Positions 55,633 to 64,000 of a DNA stretch of 64,000 bases are shown piece after piece (positions within the stretch are counted from its first letter, which is position 1; the number at the start of each line of letters is the position of its first letter). The notes under the pieces are model-generated. The model did no database searches, was not told the origin of the DNA, and saw only the letters and a list, made by a program, of their open reading frames with translations. The position numbers and the translations under genes are program-made. Origin of the DNA: Saccharospirillum mangrovi (lineage in GTDB: Bacteria; Pseudomonadota; Gammaproteobacteria; Pseudomonadales; Natronospirillaceae); assembly GCF_003367315.1 (NCBI RefSeq), contig NZ_CP031415.1:1362001-1426000 (forward strand), written 5' to 3'.

Positions 55633-55957
55633 TAACCCTCCCGCATTTTTGGGTTGGCCGTCGCTCTGCGGCAACTGGCCGTCTGGATTGGCGTGCATGG
55701 TGCTGAGCCGCAGGTCGGTCGGTGATTTTGCCCAACAGCAAAACCGGCCGGGCAAGGCCCAACGGGAAAGACACGCTCGAGACAGTGATCGTGATGCGCC
55801 AGTGAGGACGCCGGACGCTTCGGCCAGGCCGTGCGTCTCTTGTGAGTGTTTTGGTGGGGTTTGTGAACCGCCGCTCAAAATCCGGGCGATTCTACACGGT
55901 TCAGGCCGGGAAATGAACGCGCCAGGCCGTTGTGGCGGGCCTGGCGCGGTTAAAAAG
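55633..55957. other. Gap between lnt and livG
   Basis: 325 bases that should carry the livGFHM promoter. A perfect 10-bp hairpin lies at 55919-55947 next to the lnt stop. No convincing gene or promoter pair was found. Confidence 0.5.
55919..55947 (-). terminator. Hairpin after lnt
   Basis: GCGCCAGGCC (55919-55928) pairs with GGCCTGGCGC (55938-55947) across a nine-base loop, ten bases past the lnt stop. No T run follows on the minus strand. Confidence 0.5.
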
Positions 55958-57499
55958 TCAATCGGCTGTGGCGGGGCGCACCGGTCGGCTTAAGCACACC
56001 GCGAGCAACGCCAGTGGCAGCAACAACCAGAGCGGCCCGCCCCAGCGCTGATAGGGCGTGCGGCCGGTGCGCAATTCGACCTCGCCGGTAACCGTCGCCA
56101 CTTCAAACTGGGCGCTGCGCTGCAACACCCGGCCGCGCGCGTCGATCAACGCCGAAATGCCGTTTTGAGTGGCGCGCACCAGGTCGCGACCGTTTTCGAT
56201 GGCGCGCATCCGGGTAATCTGCAAATGCTGGTGCGGCGCCAGCGAATCGCCAAACCAGGCGTCGTTGCTGACCATCACCAGCAAATCCGAATCGCGCGCC
56301 AGCTTGCGCACCAAACCGGGGTAGGCCGCTTCGTAACAGATGACCGGCGCCAGTTGGCGGGTCACGCCGCGATAACTCCAGGGCATGGTGCCTTGCGCGG
56401 TTTGCGCCGGAGACATGGTTGACATCGGAATGCTGAAGAAACTGATCAGGCCGCGCAGTTGCGCCTCAAACGGCAGGTATTCGCCAAACGGCACCAGATG
56501 CTGTTTGCGGTATTCGCCCGAGGCCGTGCCGAACCCCAACAGACTGTTAAAGAAGCGGCCGTCTTCGCTGGTGATGATGCCGGTAATAATGCCCTGCTGG
56601 CGGTCTAGGCCCAGCGCATCCAACTGGCTTAAGTAGGTAGCCAGCCGATCCGGCCGTGCAGTGAGCGCCGCTTCCGGCCAGATCATCAAATCGGCTTCGA
56701 TCTGAGTGCGTGCCTGTTGGGCGTAAAAATCGAGCGTCGGCCGCAGTTGGGCGGCGCGCCATTTGTCGCGCTGGGCGATGTTCGATTGCACCGCCACGGC
56801 CAGAATGCGATCGCTCGGTTCGGTCCAGCGGTCGGCCGGTAACAAGGCTCCGGCGATATAACCGACCAACGTCAACACCGCCGCCGCGATAACACCCGCA
56901 CGGGCCGGTGCGCCCTGGACTAACACCCGCGCCAACTGAGCCGCACCGAGCGCCAGCAGCAAGCTGATGCCATACACGCTGACCAACGCCGACAACTGCC
57001 CAAGCCAGGTGCTGGTTTGCGAATAACCGATCAGCAGCCACGGCATGCCGGTGAACAGCCAGGACCGCAGCCACTCGAACAACACCCACAGCATGGGCGC
57101 GGCCAGCGTTAACGCCCAGGCGCGCGGTTTCAAAAAGCGCTGATAAAGCCAGGCCTGAATGGCCGACAACAACGCAAAGCCGAAGCAGAACCCGGTGGTC
57201 AGCAACAGCGATAAAAACACCCCGGTCTCGACGGTGCGCATCGAAGCGAACACCCAGGAAATACCCAGCCCGAACATGCCGGCGCCAAAACTCAAACCCA
57301 GCCAGAACGCCTGCCGTCCACTGTGCGCCTGATGCGCCAGCCAGAAAAACCCCGCCAGACTGACCCAGGCCAGCGGCCACAGATAAAACGGCGCCAGCGA
57401 CAGCGGCAACAACAAACCCAGCAACAAGGCGATCAGCAATAGCAGCCGCGGACGGTCGGAAAGGCGATGCAGTGCAGCGGTAACAGGGGCAAACGGCAT
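55958..57499 (-). CDS. lnt: Apolipoprotein N-acyltransferase
   Basis: 513 residues. It adds the third acyl chain to the N-terminal Cys of lipoproteins at the inner membrane, which in proteobacteria is needed for Lol-dependent sorting. The first half has about six membrane helices. The nitrilase-like domain carries the catalytic Glu in IWPEAAL, Lys in YRKQHLVPFGEYLPF and Cys in VICYEAAYP. A last membrane helix precedes the C-terminus. The usual partner corC/ybeX is not adjacent. Confidence 0.94.
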   Translation of the reverse strand: MPFAPVTAALHRLSDRPRLLLLIALLLGLLLPLSLAPFYLWPLAWVSLAGFFWLAHQAHSGRQAFWLGLSFGAGMFGLGISWVFASMRTVETGVFLSLLLTTGFCFGFALLSAIQAWLYQRFLKPRAWALTLAAPMLWVLFEWLRSWLFTGMPWLLIGYSQTSTWLGQLSALVSVYGISLLLALGAAQLARVLVQGAPARAGVIAAAVLTLVGYIAGALLPADRWTEPSDRILAVAVQSNIAQRDKWRAAQLRPTLDFYAQQARTQIEADLMIWPEAALTARPDRLATYLSQLDALGLDRQQGIITGIITSEDGRFFNSLLGFGTASGEYRKQHLVPFGEYLPFEAQLRGLISFFSIPMSTMSPAQTAQGTMPWSYRGVTRQLAPVICYEAAYPGLVRKLARDSDLLVMVSNDAWFGDSLAPHQHLQITRMRAIENGRDLVRATQNGISALIDARGRVLQRSAQFEVATVTGEVELRTGRTPYQRWGGPLWLLLPLALLAVCLSRPVRPATAD

Positions 57500-57657
57500 G
57501 GCGGCTCCTCAACCGCTGAACGAAGCCCGCATCATGCCCTGAGCGCATGGCGTTTTAAAGTCGATACAGTGCGCTTGGCCGGGGCTTGAGATCGGTCATT
57601 AAATTGCGCGTCAACGCGTGCTAGGCTGGCCGCCGGTTAACCGAACAGGGATTTGCA

Positions 57658-58395
57658 ATGAAAGGCTTATTAGCGACCTTGATCCTGCTGGCCATGGGTT
57701 TGCCCGCCTGGGCTGAAACCTCGCCGAGCGCCGACGAACTGCTGCAACGCATGGACACGCTCTACCAACAGAATTCCGCGCACGCGGTGATGTCGATGAC
57801 GGTGGTCACGCCCGATTACGAACGCACCATGCAACTGGAAAGCTGGTCGCTGGGGTTGGATTTCGCGCTGGTCAAAGTGCTCGAACCCGTGCGTGAACGT
57901 GGCGTCGCCACGCTCAAGCGCGACGCCGATATGTGGAACTTTTTGCCCAAGATCAACAAGGTGGTAAAGGTGCCGCCGTCGATGATGATGGGTTCCTGGA
58001 TGGGATCGGATTTCACCAACGACGACCTGATGCGCGAAACCTCCTGGACCGAAGAATACGCCGTCACGCTCAGCGAAACCGACACCACTTACGAGCTGCA
58101 ACTGACGCCCTTCGAAAACACCGTCACCGTTTGGGGCGGCATGACGCTGAGCATTCGCAAAGACAATTTACTGCCCATCGAGCAACGTTATTTCGACGAA
58201 GACGGCCGCGAAATGCGCGTGATGACGTTCTCCGACATCACCGATTTCAACGGCACCGAATTGCCCGCCACCATGCGATTAACGCCGCTGAATAAAGACG
58301 ACCAGTACACCGAAGTGAATTATCAGCAACTCGAATTCGACACCGACCTGACCACCGACTTTTTTACGCTGCAAAATTTGCGGCGTCGTAATTAA
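57658..58395 (+). CDS. LolA-like outer-membrane lipoprotein-sorting protein
   Basis: 245 residues. A Sec signal peptide ends GLPAWA-ETS. The mature protein fits the LolA-like family (PF17131 type): ADELLQRMDTLYQ at the start, then DADMWNFLPKINKVVKVPPSMM and FTNDDLMRETSW. Such proteins are periplasmic and thought to carry a lipid or lipoprotein. It is followed by two FtsX/MacB-type permeases, an ATPase and an outer-membrane-type protein, so it is probably the periplasmic carrier of a Lol-like exporter. Confidence 0.85.
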   Translation: MKGLLATLILLAMGLPAWAETSPSADELLQRMDTLYQQNSAHAVMSMTVVTPDYERTMQLESWSLGLDFALVKVLEPVRERGVATLKRDADMWNFLPKINKVVKVPPSMMMGSWMGSDFTNDDLMRETSWTEEYAVTLSETDTTYELQLTPFENTVTVWGGMTLSIRKDNLLPIEQRYFDEDGREMRVMTFSDITDFNGTELPATMRLTPLNKDDQYTEVNYQQLEFDTDLTTDFFTLQNLRRRN

Positions 58396-58408
58396 TGGAG
58401 GCGCGTCT

Positions 58409-59644
58409 GTGCTGATGCTCAAACTGGCGCTGCGCAATGTGTTGCGCAATCGCCGCCGTACCTTGCTCACGCTGCTCAGCCTTGGCGGTGGTTATGCCTT
58501 GATGGTGCTGCAACTGTCGGTCACCGAAGGCAGTTACGACCAGATGCTCGGTACCTACACCCGCGACACCACCGGCCATGTGCAGATTACCGCGACCGGC
58601 TACGTCGAAACGCCGCGCCTGTACGACAGCCTGGCGCTGACCAATGCCGACCTTGACGAACTGAGCCAGCAAAACGGCGTCGTCGCAGTAACGCCGCGCA
58701 TCGAAAGCAGCGCGCTGGCTTACGGCGAAACACAGAGTTTTCCGGTCGAAGTGTTGGGCATTGATCCGCAACGCGAAGCGGCGTTGTCGTATCTGACCGA
58801 CAAGATTTCACGCGGCGATTATTTCACCGCCGCGCCCGATGCCGATGGTTATTTCCCGGCGATGATCGGCGTTACCGTGGCGCGTCAATTAAAGCTCGAT
58901 GTCGGCGGCGAACTGGTGTTGGTGTCGCAAGGCGCCGACGGTTCACTGGCGAACGATTTGTATCGCATCACCGCCATTGTCGGTTCCGGTGACAGCGTTG
59001 AAGCGCGGCGCGTCTATTTGCCGTTGCAGGCGGCGCAGTTGTTTTACGCCATGCCCGGCAAGGTGCACCGAATTATCGTGTTGGGCAGCGATTATCGCCG
59101 CGCGCCGCAACTGGCAACGCGACTGAACGAATGGACGCAAGCGCATTGGCCGGCGGCGGAGGTGGAAGCCACATCCTGGCAAGTGGTGGCGGCCGATTTT
59201 TATCGCACCATGCAGGCCGATAAATCGGGCGGCCAGGTGACGATGTTGATTCTGGTGTTTCTGGTGTGCGTGGGCGTGCTGAACACCATCTTGATGTCGG
59301 TGATGGAACGCACGGGCGAGTTCGGTGTGTTGAAAGCCATTGGCACTGCGCCGGGCCGATTGTTCCGCTTGATTCTGCTTGAAGCCCTGTTGCTGGCGTT
59401 GATCGCCTGCGTCGTCGCGATGCTGATTATTTTGCCGATCAACGCCTGGTTCACCTGGGTTGGATTGGAGATCGAACCGATCGAATTTTCTGGTCTGGTG
59501 TTCACTCGTTATGTCGGGCAGATGTCGCTCTTTGTGTTTGCGCAACCGGCGCTGCTGGTGATTGTCGCCACCTTGTTTGTTGCGCTCTGGCCGGCCTGGC
59601 GCGCGGCGAAACTGGTGCCGGTGGAGGCGATGCGAAAGTTATGA
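58409..59644 (+). CDS. ABC permease, FtsX/LolE type (first copy)
   Basis: 411 residues. GTG 58409 is chosen as start because GGAGG lies seven bases before it. A first membrane helix follows the basic RNVLRNRRRTLLTLLSLGG, then a periplasmic MacB-type domain (about 40-250), then three helices in the FtsX domain, including VGVLNTILMSVMERTGEFGVLKAIG. This is the layout of LolC/LolE and MacB permeases. Its stop overlaps the start of the second permease gene. Confidence 0.9.
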   Translation: MLMLKLALRNVLRNRRRTLLTLLSLGGGYALMVLQLSVTEGSYDQMLGTYTRDTTGHVQITATGYVETPRLYDSLALTNADLDELSQQNGVVAVTPRIESSALAYGETQSFPVEVLGIDPQREAALSYLTDKISRGDYFTAAPDADGYFPAMIGVTVARQLKLDVGGELVLVSQGADGSLANDLYRITAIVGSGDSVEARRVYLPLQAAQLFYAMPGKVHRIIVLGSDYRRAPQLATRLNEWTQAHWPAAEVEATSWQVVAADFYRTMQADKSGGQVTMLILVFLVCVGVLNTILMSVMERTGEFGVLKAIGTAPGRLFRLILLEALLLALIACVVAMLIILPINAWFTWVGLEIEPIEFSGLVFTRYVGQMSLFVFAQPALLVIVATLFVALWPAWRAAKLVPVEAMRKL

Positions 59645-60891
59645 CGACCTTTATCACAACCTTTATTACGACCTGGAAACTCGCCCTGCGAAACTTAGCG
59701 CGCAACCGCCGCCGCACGGCGCTGACGGCGATGATCATCAGCCTCAGTCTGGCGGCGCTGGTATTGACCGATGGCGTGATTGCGGCGATGGGCGACACCC
59801 TGGTGCGCTCGGCCACGCGTCTGTACGGCGGCGATGCGCAAGTGCATCAACGCGGTTATCTCGACGCCCGCGATGAAGCGCTGACGCTGCAACAGCCGGA
59901 CGAAATACTGCAACAACTCGATCAGCAAACGCTGGTGGAAGCCGCGACGCCGCGCGCGCTGGCGCTCGGTATGGTGTCGAGTTCGGCTAACAACCGGGCG
60001 GTGCAGGTAACCGGCATTAACGCCGCACGCGAAGCGCGGGTATCGAAACTCGAAAGCGTGATTGTTGCGGGCCAGTATTTGAACGACGACGGCGACGAAA
60101 CGCAGATATTAATCGGCGAACGCCTGGCCGATTTATTGGAAGTGGAACTGGGCGACCGGCTGGTGTTGTCGTTGCACAATCAACGCGACCAGACCGCCGA
60201 ACAACAACTGTTTCGCGTGTCCGGCGTGTTCCGTTTCGACGCCCGCGAATTCGATGAAAATTCCGTCTTTATTTTATTACCGCGCGCGCAACAGATGTTG
60301 GGCATCGGCAACAGTGTGCACGAGGTCGCGTTTAATCTGACCGAAGCCTCGCTGGCCGGTCAGGCCGATTTACCGCTCTTTGCGCAATTGAGCAACGACG
60401 ACCGCGTTGCCGAAGGCTGGCCGCAATTGATGCCGCAATTATCCGGCATGTTGGCGATGACCAATGTCTCGACAATTATTGTCGGCGTCATTTTATTTGT
60501 GTTGTCGGCTCTGGGTGTGATCAACGGTTTATTCATGTCGATTTATGAACGCACTTGGGAGTTCGGCGTGTTGCTCGCCATCGGCACGCGACGGCGAAAA
60601 TTATTCGCGCTGATTCTGGCCGAAGGTCTGTTACTGGGGATTGGCGCCATTATTGTCGGCTTGGTGTTGGGCGTGGTGATTACGCTGTGGGTGGCGCACG
60701 TCGGCATCGATTACGGCGGTATGGAAGTGGCCGGTGTGGCGCTGAACGAAATGATTCGGCCGGGCATCACCGCCAGCCATTTAATTACCTTACCCCTGTG
60801 GGTGTTGGCGTTGACGCTGGTGGCGTGTTTGTACCCGGCGGCACACGCGGCGCGCATCGTGCCGGCGACGGCTTTGCACAAAAGTTTATAA
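59641..60891 (+). CDS. ABC permease, FtsX/LolC type (second copy)
   Basis: 416 residues. Same plan as the preceding gene: LALRNLARNRRRTALTAMI near the N-terminus, periplasmic domain, then helices with GVINGLFMSIYERTWEFGVL. Two different FtsX-type subunits with one ATPase suggests a heterodimer as in LolCDE. The ATG overlaps the previous stop (ATGA) and the ATPase gene begins 12 bases downstream. Confidence 0.9.
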   Translation: MTTFITTFITTWKLALRNLARNRRRTALTAMIISLSLAALVLTDGVIAAMGDTLVRSATRLYGGDAQVHQRGYLDARDEALTLQQPDEILQQLDQQTLVEAATPRALALGMVSSSANNRAVQVTGINAAREARVSKLESVIVAGQYLNDDGDETQILIGERLADLLEVELGDRLVLSLHNQRDQTAEQQLFRVSGVFRFDAREFDENSVFILLPRAQQMLGIGNSVHEVAFNLTEASLAGQADLPLFAQLSNDDRVAEGWPQLMPQLSGMLAMTNVSTIIVGVILFVLSALGVINGLFMSIYERTWEFGVLLAIGTRRRKLFALILAEGLLLGIGAIIVGLVLGVVITLWVAHVGIDYGGMEVAGVALNEMIRPGITASHLITLPLWVLALTLVACLYPAAHAARIVPATALHKSL

Positions 60892-60903
60892 AAGGAGTTT
60901 TCC

Positions 60904-61593
60904 ATGACGGTAGTGATCGAAACGGTCGGTTTGAGTCGGCATTACGGCAGCGGCGATACTCTGGTGAAAGCGCTGGACGCGGTGGATTTGCGCATCGAGG
61001 CGGGCGAATTTACCGCCATTGTCGGGCCGTCTGGTTCGGGTAAATCGACCTTGCTGCAATTGCTCGGCGGTCTCGACCGACCCAGTGCCGGCGACGTGCA
61101 TTTGGCGGGCCAGCCGATTTCCAGTTACAGCGGTCGGCAATTGTCGGATTTTCGCCGCGACCACATCGGTTTTATTTTCCAGGCCTACAACTTGATTCCG
61201 GTGTTGAGCGCAGCGGAAAACTGCGAATACATCATGCTGCTGCAAGGCGTGAAAACCGATGAACGTCGGCAACGCGTGGCGGCCATGTTGGAGCAGGTCG
61301 GGCTGGCCGGACGCGAAGACCGCCGCCCGGCGCAACTCTCCGGCGGGCAACAACAGCGAGTCGCCGTGGCGCGCGCCATGGTCAGTCAGCCGGACATTAT
61401 TCTGGCTGACGAGCCGACTGCGAATCTGGATTCGCAAACCGGCATGGACTTGCTCGACATGATGGTCGATCTGAACCGCAACCAGGGCATGACCTTTGTG
61501 TTTTCCACGCACGATCCGAAAATTATGGAGCGTGCGCGGCGGCTGATTTATCTGCGTGACGGCGTTGTTGAACGGGAGGAACGGCGTGATTAA
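60904..61593 (+). CDS. ABC ATPase, LolD/MacB type
   Basis: 229 residues. Walker A GPSGSGKSTLLQLLGG, signature LSGGQQQRVAVARAM, Walker B IILADEPTANLDS and H loop FSTHDP. The short length and Q loop FIFQAYNLIPVLSA match the LolD family. AAGGAG precedes the ATG. It energises the two permeases encoded upstream. Its last eight bases overlap the next gene. Confidence 0.94.
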   Translation: MTVVIETVGLSRHYGSGDTLVKALDAVDLRIEAGEFTAIVGPSGSGKSTLLQLLGGLDRPSAGDVHLAGQPISSYSGRQLSDFRRDHIGFIFQAYNLIPVLSAAENCEYIMLLQGVKTDERRQRVAAMLEQVGLAGREDRRPAQLSGGQQQRVAVARAMVSQPDIILADEPTANLDSQTGMDLLDMMVDLNRNQGMTFVFSTHDPKIMERARRLIYLRDGVVEREERRD

Positions 61594-62722
61594 TGGTGTT
61601 CGTTCCGTCACGCTGTTGTGTCTGTTACCGCTGTCGGCACTGGCCGATAACGAAGTCTGGTTGGATGTCGGCGCGGGCTTTGATCAGCAATGGCTGCCCG
61701 AATCAGAAGACGCCAGCGTGCAGCATCTTGAAGCTCGCTTTAACACCATCTGGTACCCGCAAGGGCCGTTCGAATTCGGTGTGCAATACGGTCTGGAACA
61801 ACGCGCGTTTCTGGCTGGCAGCGCGACCGACACCGAACCGACCACGGCTGATTTCCGTCTGGCCGATCTCGATGCGGCGTTAATCGAAGACGACGACATC
61901 GCGCTCTACCAAAACCTGGATCGACTCTACGGCCAGTGGTACAGCCCGGTGGGCGACATCACACTCGGCCGCCAGGCGATTGGCTTTGGCCTGGCGAAAC
62001 GTTTCTCGCCGGTCGATGTGGTGCAACCGGCTGGCTTGCGTGCGACCGAGCGACGCTACCGCCCCGGTGTCGATGCCGTGCGTTGGTTGATACCCGCCGG
62101 TGTGGTCAGCGAAGTCGATTTGGGTTGGGTGTTTGGCGACGACGAACTGTTGTTTGCGCGCGGCTACAGCCAGGTTGGTGCTACCTCGCTGGAACTGACG
62201 GCGCTGACGTTGAACCGGGAACAGCAGCTTTACGGGGTTGGCGCGCAAGGCTCGCTTGGTCTGTTCGGGGTGTGGCAGGAAACGGCTTGGCTGACTGACG
62301 ACAACGAAGACGGCTTGCGGCTGACGGTCGGTGCCGATCATCTGATCTGGCGCGATATTTATCTGCAATTTGAATATCACTTTAACGGCCTGGGCGCCGA
62401 CGACAGTGACGATTACGACGGTTTGTCCGACAGCGCTTTTTATCGCAGCGGTCTGGTGCTGCCGCTGGCGCAGCATTATGCCTCGACGCAGGTGGTGGGT
62501 TCGTTGGGCGCTTTGTATCAGTTTCAGCTCGGCACGGATTACAACCTGATTGACGGCTCGGAGCTGAACACCGCCAGCCTGGTGCGCAGCCTGGGCGACA
62601 ACACCGAACTGACGCTGGCGCTGTCGTTTCCGTTTGAACGAAAAAAAGTGGACTCGAATAACAGCACAGAATTCGGAGTGTATCCGACGGTGTTTTCAGT
62701 AAACTGGTCCACCGTTTTCTAG
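61586..62722 (+). CDS. Putative outer-membrane beta-barrel protein
   Basis: 378 residues from GTG 61586, chosen because GGGAGG lies six bases upstream and the start gives a signal peptide ending LSALA-DNE. The mature protein has alternating aromatic/polar strands (FEFGVQYGLEQRAF, GDITLGRQAIGFGLAKRFSP, YLQFEYHFNGLG) and ends VFSVNWSTVF, with the terminal Phe of outer-membrane barrels. No named family was recognised. It is translationally coupled to the ABC ATPase, so it is likely the outer-membrane partner of this exporter. Confidence 0.75.
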   Translation: MINGVRSVTLLCLLPLSALADNEVWLDVGAGFDQQWLPESEDASVQHLEARFNTIWYPQGPFEFGVQYGLEQRAFLAGSATDTEPTTADFRLADLDAALIEDDDIALYQNLDRLYGQWYSPVGDITLGRQAIGFGLAKRFSPVDVVQPAGLRATERRYRPGVDAVRWLIPAGVVSEVDLGWVFGDDELLFARGYSQVGATSLELTALTLNREQQLYGVGAQGSLGLFGVWQETAWLTDDNEDGLRLTVGADHLIWRDIYLQFEYHFNGLGADDSDDYDGLSDSAFYRSGLVLPLAQHYASTQVVGSLGALYQFQLGTDYNLIDGSELNTASLVRSLGDNTELTLALSFPFERKKVDSNNSTEFGVYPTVFSVNWSTVF

Positions 62723-62744
62723 TCACCGTTTTTTGGATGGGTTC

Positions 62745-63155
62745 ATGTTTAAACAGTGGGAAGCCGCACCGGCCGGTACCGAATTGTCGCTGACCGAGGT
62801 GCTGGATCAGATTCAATTCAACGAGGCGGGCTTAGTGCCAGCCATCGCCCAGCAGCACGACAGCGGCGAAGTGCTGATGCTGGCCTGGATGAACCGCGAT
62901 TCCATTATCGAGACCCTGCAAACCGGCCAGGTCTGTTACTGGTCGCGCTCACGCCAGACCTATTGGCGCAAGGGCGAATCGTCCGGGCATCGGCAGCGGC
63001 TGTGTGAAATGCGGTTGGATTGCGACGGTGATGCGGTGCTGTTGCTGGTCGATCAGCAAGGCCCGGCGTGCCATACCGACCGCCGCGATTGTTTTTATGT
63101 GTCCTTGAGTGCCAACGGCGCTCGCATCCTCACCGACCCCGCTTCGGGTCGCTGA
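62745..63155 (+). CDS. hisI: Phosphoribosyl-AMP cyclohydrolase
   Basis: 136 residues from ATG 62745 (GGATGG just upstream); a TTG four codons earlier is not needed. It opens the purine ring of phosphoribosyl-AMP in histidine synthesis. Motifs: VLMLAWMNRDS, YWSRSRQTYWRKGESSGH, the Asp-rich metal site MRLDCDGDAVLLLVDQ and the Cys ligands GPACHTDRRDCFY. It is the HisI-only form without a fused HisE domain, and no other his gene is in view. Confidence 0.94.
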   Translation: MFKQWEAAPAGTELSLTEVLDQIQFNEAGLVPAIAQQHDSGEVLMLAWMNRDSIIETLQTGQVCYWSRSRQTYWRKGESSGHRQRLCEMRLDCDGDAVLLLVDQQGPACHTDRRDCFYVSLSANGARILTDPASGR

Positions 63156-63200
63156 TCCTCGTCATCGTTGTACCGCGCATTGCGCGGAGTTGGAGTTCAG

Positions 63201-64000
63201 ATGTCTGCCATTGATGCCGGTCGGCTGTTGTTGCTGTCCACGTTGTGGGGCGTGTCGTTTTTGTTTATGCGCGTGGCGGCGCCGGAGTTTGGTCCGGTTG
63301 CGTTGATTTTTGTGCGCATGGGCGTGGCGGCATTGGTGTTGTTGCCGATTTTGAGCCGTCGTCGTAACCGCGAACTCTTTGTGCAATACGCCGGGCGTCT
63401 GGCGGTGTTGTCGATCACTAATCATGTGGTTCCGTTCAGTCTGCTGGCCTGGGCGACGCTCAGTCTGGAAGCCGGTTTTACGTCGTTGATCAACGCCACC
63501 ACACCGCTGTTTACCGCCTTGATTGGTGCCGCCTTGTTCGCCACGCCGGTGCAGCGCCAGCAGTATCTGGGCCTGGCGATTGCCTTTGTCGGGGTGTACG
63601 TGCTGTCGGCGAATCGGCTCGATTTCTCGGCCGGCGGCGATGGCTGGGCCATTGTCGCGGCTTTGGCTGCGACTTTCAGTTACGGCATCGCCGGGAATTT
63701 CTCCAAGGCGCAATTGGCGCATCTGCCGGCGCAGGTGGTTGCCAGCGGTTCGACCTTGATGTCGGCGTTGATTCTGTTGATTCCGGGCGTCTTGCTGTGG
63801 CCGGACAGCGCGCCATCGGCAATCGCCTGGGGCAATGTGCTGGCGTTGGCGGTGTTCAGCACTGCGCTCGCGTTCTTCTTTTATTTCCAGTTGCTCGCCA
63901 GTGCTGGCGCGACGGCAACCTCTACCGTGACCTTTTTAGTGCCGGTCAGTGCGTTGGCCTGGGGCTATTTGATTCTCGGAGAAGTGCTGAGCGTGCAGGT
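63201..64000 (+). CDS. EamA/DMT-family transporter, 3' end missing
   Basis: The frame starts at ATG 63201 with GGAG before it and stays open to the right edge (266 codons visible). It begins MSAIDAGRLLLLSTLWGVSF and has about nine hydrophobic segments, with the two EamA repeats: first with TLWGVSFLFMRVAAPEFGPV, second with ALAATFSYGIAGNFSKAQL. The C-terminal repeat ends with VPVSALAWGYLILGE. An inner-membrane drug/metabolite exporter of unknown substrate. It may be co-transcribed with hisI. Confidence 0.9.
   Translation, partial: MSAIDAGRLLLLSTLWGVSFLFMRVAAPEFGPVALIFVRMGVAALVLLPILSRRRNRELFVQYAGRLAVLSITNHVVPFSLLAWATLSLEAGFTSLINATTPLFTALIGAALFATPVQRQQYLGLAIAFVGVYVLSANRLDFSAGGDGWAIVAALAATFSYGIAGNFSKAQLAHLPAQVVASGSTLMSALILLIPGVLLWPDSAPSAIAWGNVLALAVFSTALAFFFYFQLLASAGATATSTVTFLVPVSALAWGYLILGEVLSVQ

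Overview
The window reads as chromosome of a Gram-negative gammaproteobacterium, most like the marine Oceanospirillales (Saccharospirillum/Reinekea/Hahella-like; this placement is inference from gene content and protein style, not a search). The supporting core genes are fabA-fabB, hemA-prfA-prmC beside lolB, ackA-pta, lnt, hisI and a complete liv-type ABC transporter. Both strands are densely coded and genes often overlap by a few bases. No tRNA, rRNA, IS element, prophage or CRISPR array was recognised.

Region 1 (1-6006): a large FG-GAP beta-propeller surface protein, cut by the left edge, converges on a lipoprotein with 12 kelch repeats; the two share one bidirectional terminator. Region 2 (6416-8160): the fabA-fabB unsaturated fatty acid operon. 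Region 3 (8353-18031): four related secreted FecR-domain proteins, each ending in a Gly/Phe-rich putative small beta-barrel, plus a TPR/outer-membrane-barrel protein resembling Slam (type XI secretion). The TPR/barrel gene lies 10 bases upstream of one FecR gene in the same operon. This is the strongest candidate for an undescribed system. It is divergent from a response regulator with TPRs and a small soluble histidine kinase (18306-20665).

Region 4 (20703-23411): guanine deaminase with a near-consensus RutR operator over its -35, a RutR-like TetR regulator, and the 5'-nucleotidase YfbR, together a nucleobase/nucleotide salvage group. Region 5 (23408-26449): a SufR-like Cys-rich regulator, an LD-carboxypeptidase and a PlsC-like acyltransferase. 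Region 6 (26443-31458): an overlapping operon of APH-type kinase, GlpD-like dehydrogenase, class II aldolase and a degenerate aldolase paralogue, with a divergent AraC regulator and a palindrome between them.

Region 7 (31598-37366): lolB and a TPR lipoprotein, divergent from hemA-prfA-prmC. Region 8 (37373-46030): MaoC dehydratase, D-2-hydroxyacid dehydrogenase, a Cache chemoreceptor, ackA-pta and an unusual M23 peptidase-alpha/beta hydrolase fusion. Region 9 (46391-55632): a branched-chain amino acid ABC transporter whose binding-protein gene is separated from the livGFHM genes by a second FG-GAP lipoprotein, an inverted close paralogue of the protein at position 1. Region 10 (55958-64000): lnt, then a LolA-like/two-permease/ATPase/outer-membrane-protein operon, hisI and an EamA transporter cut by the right edge.
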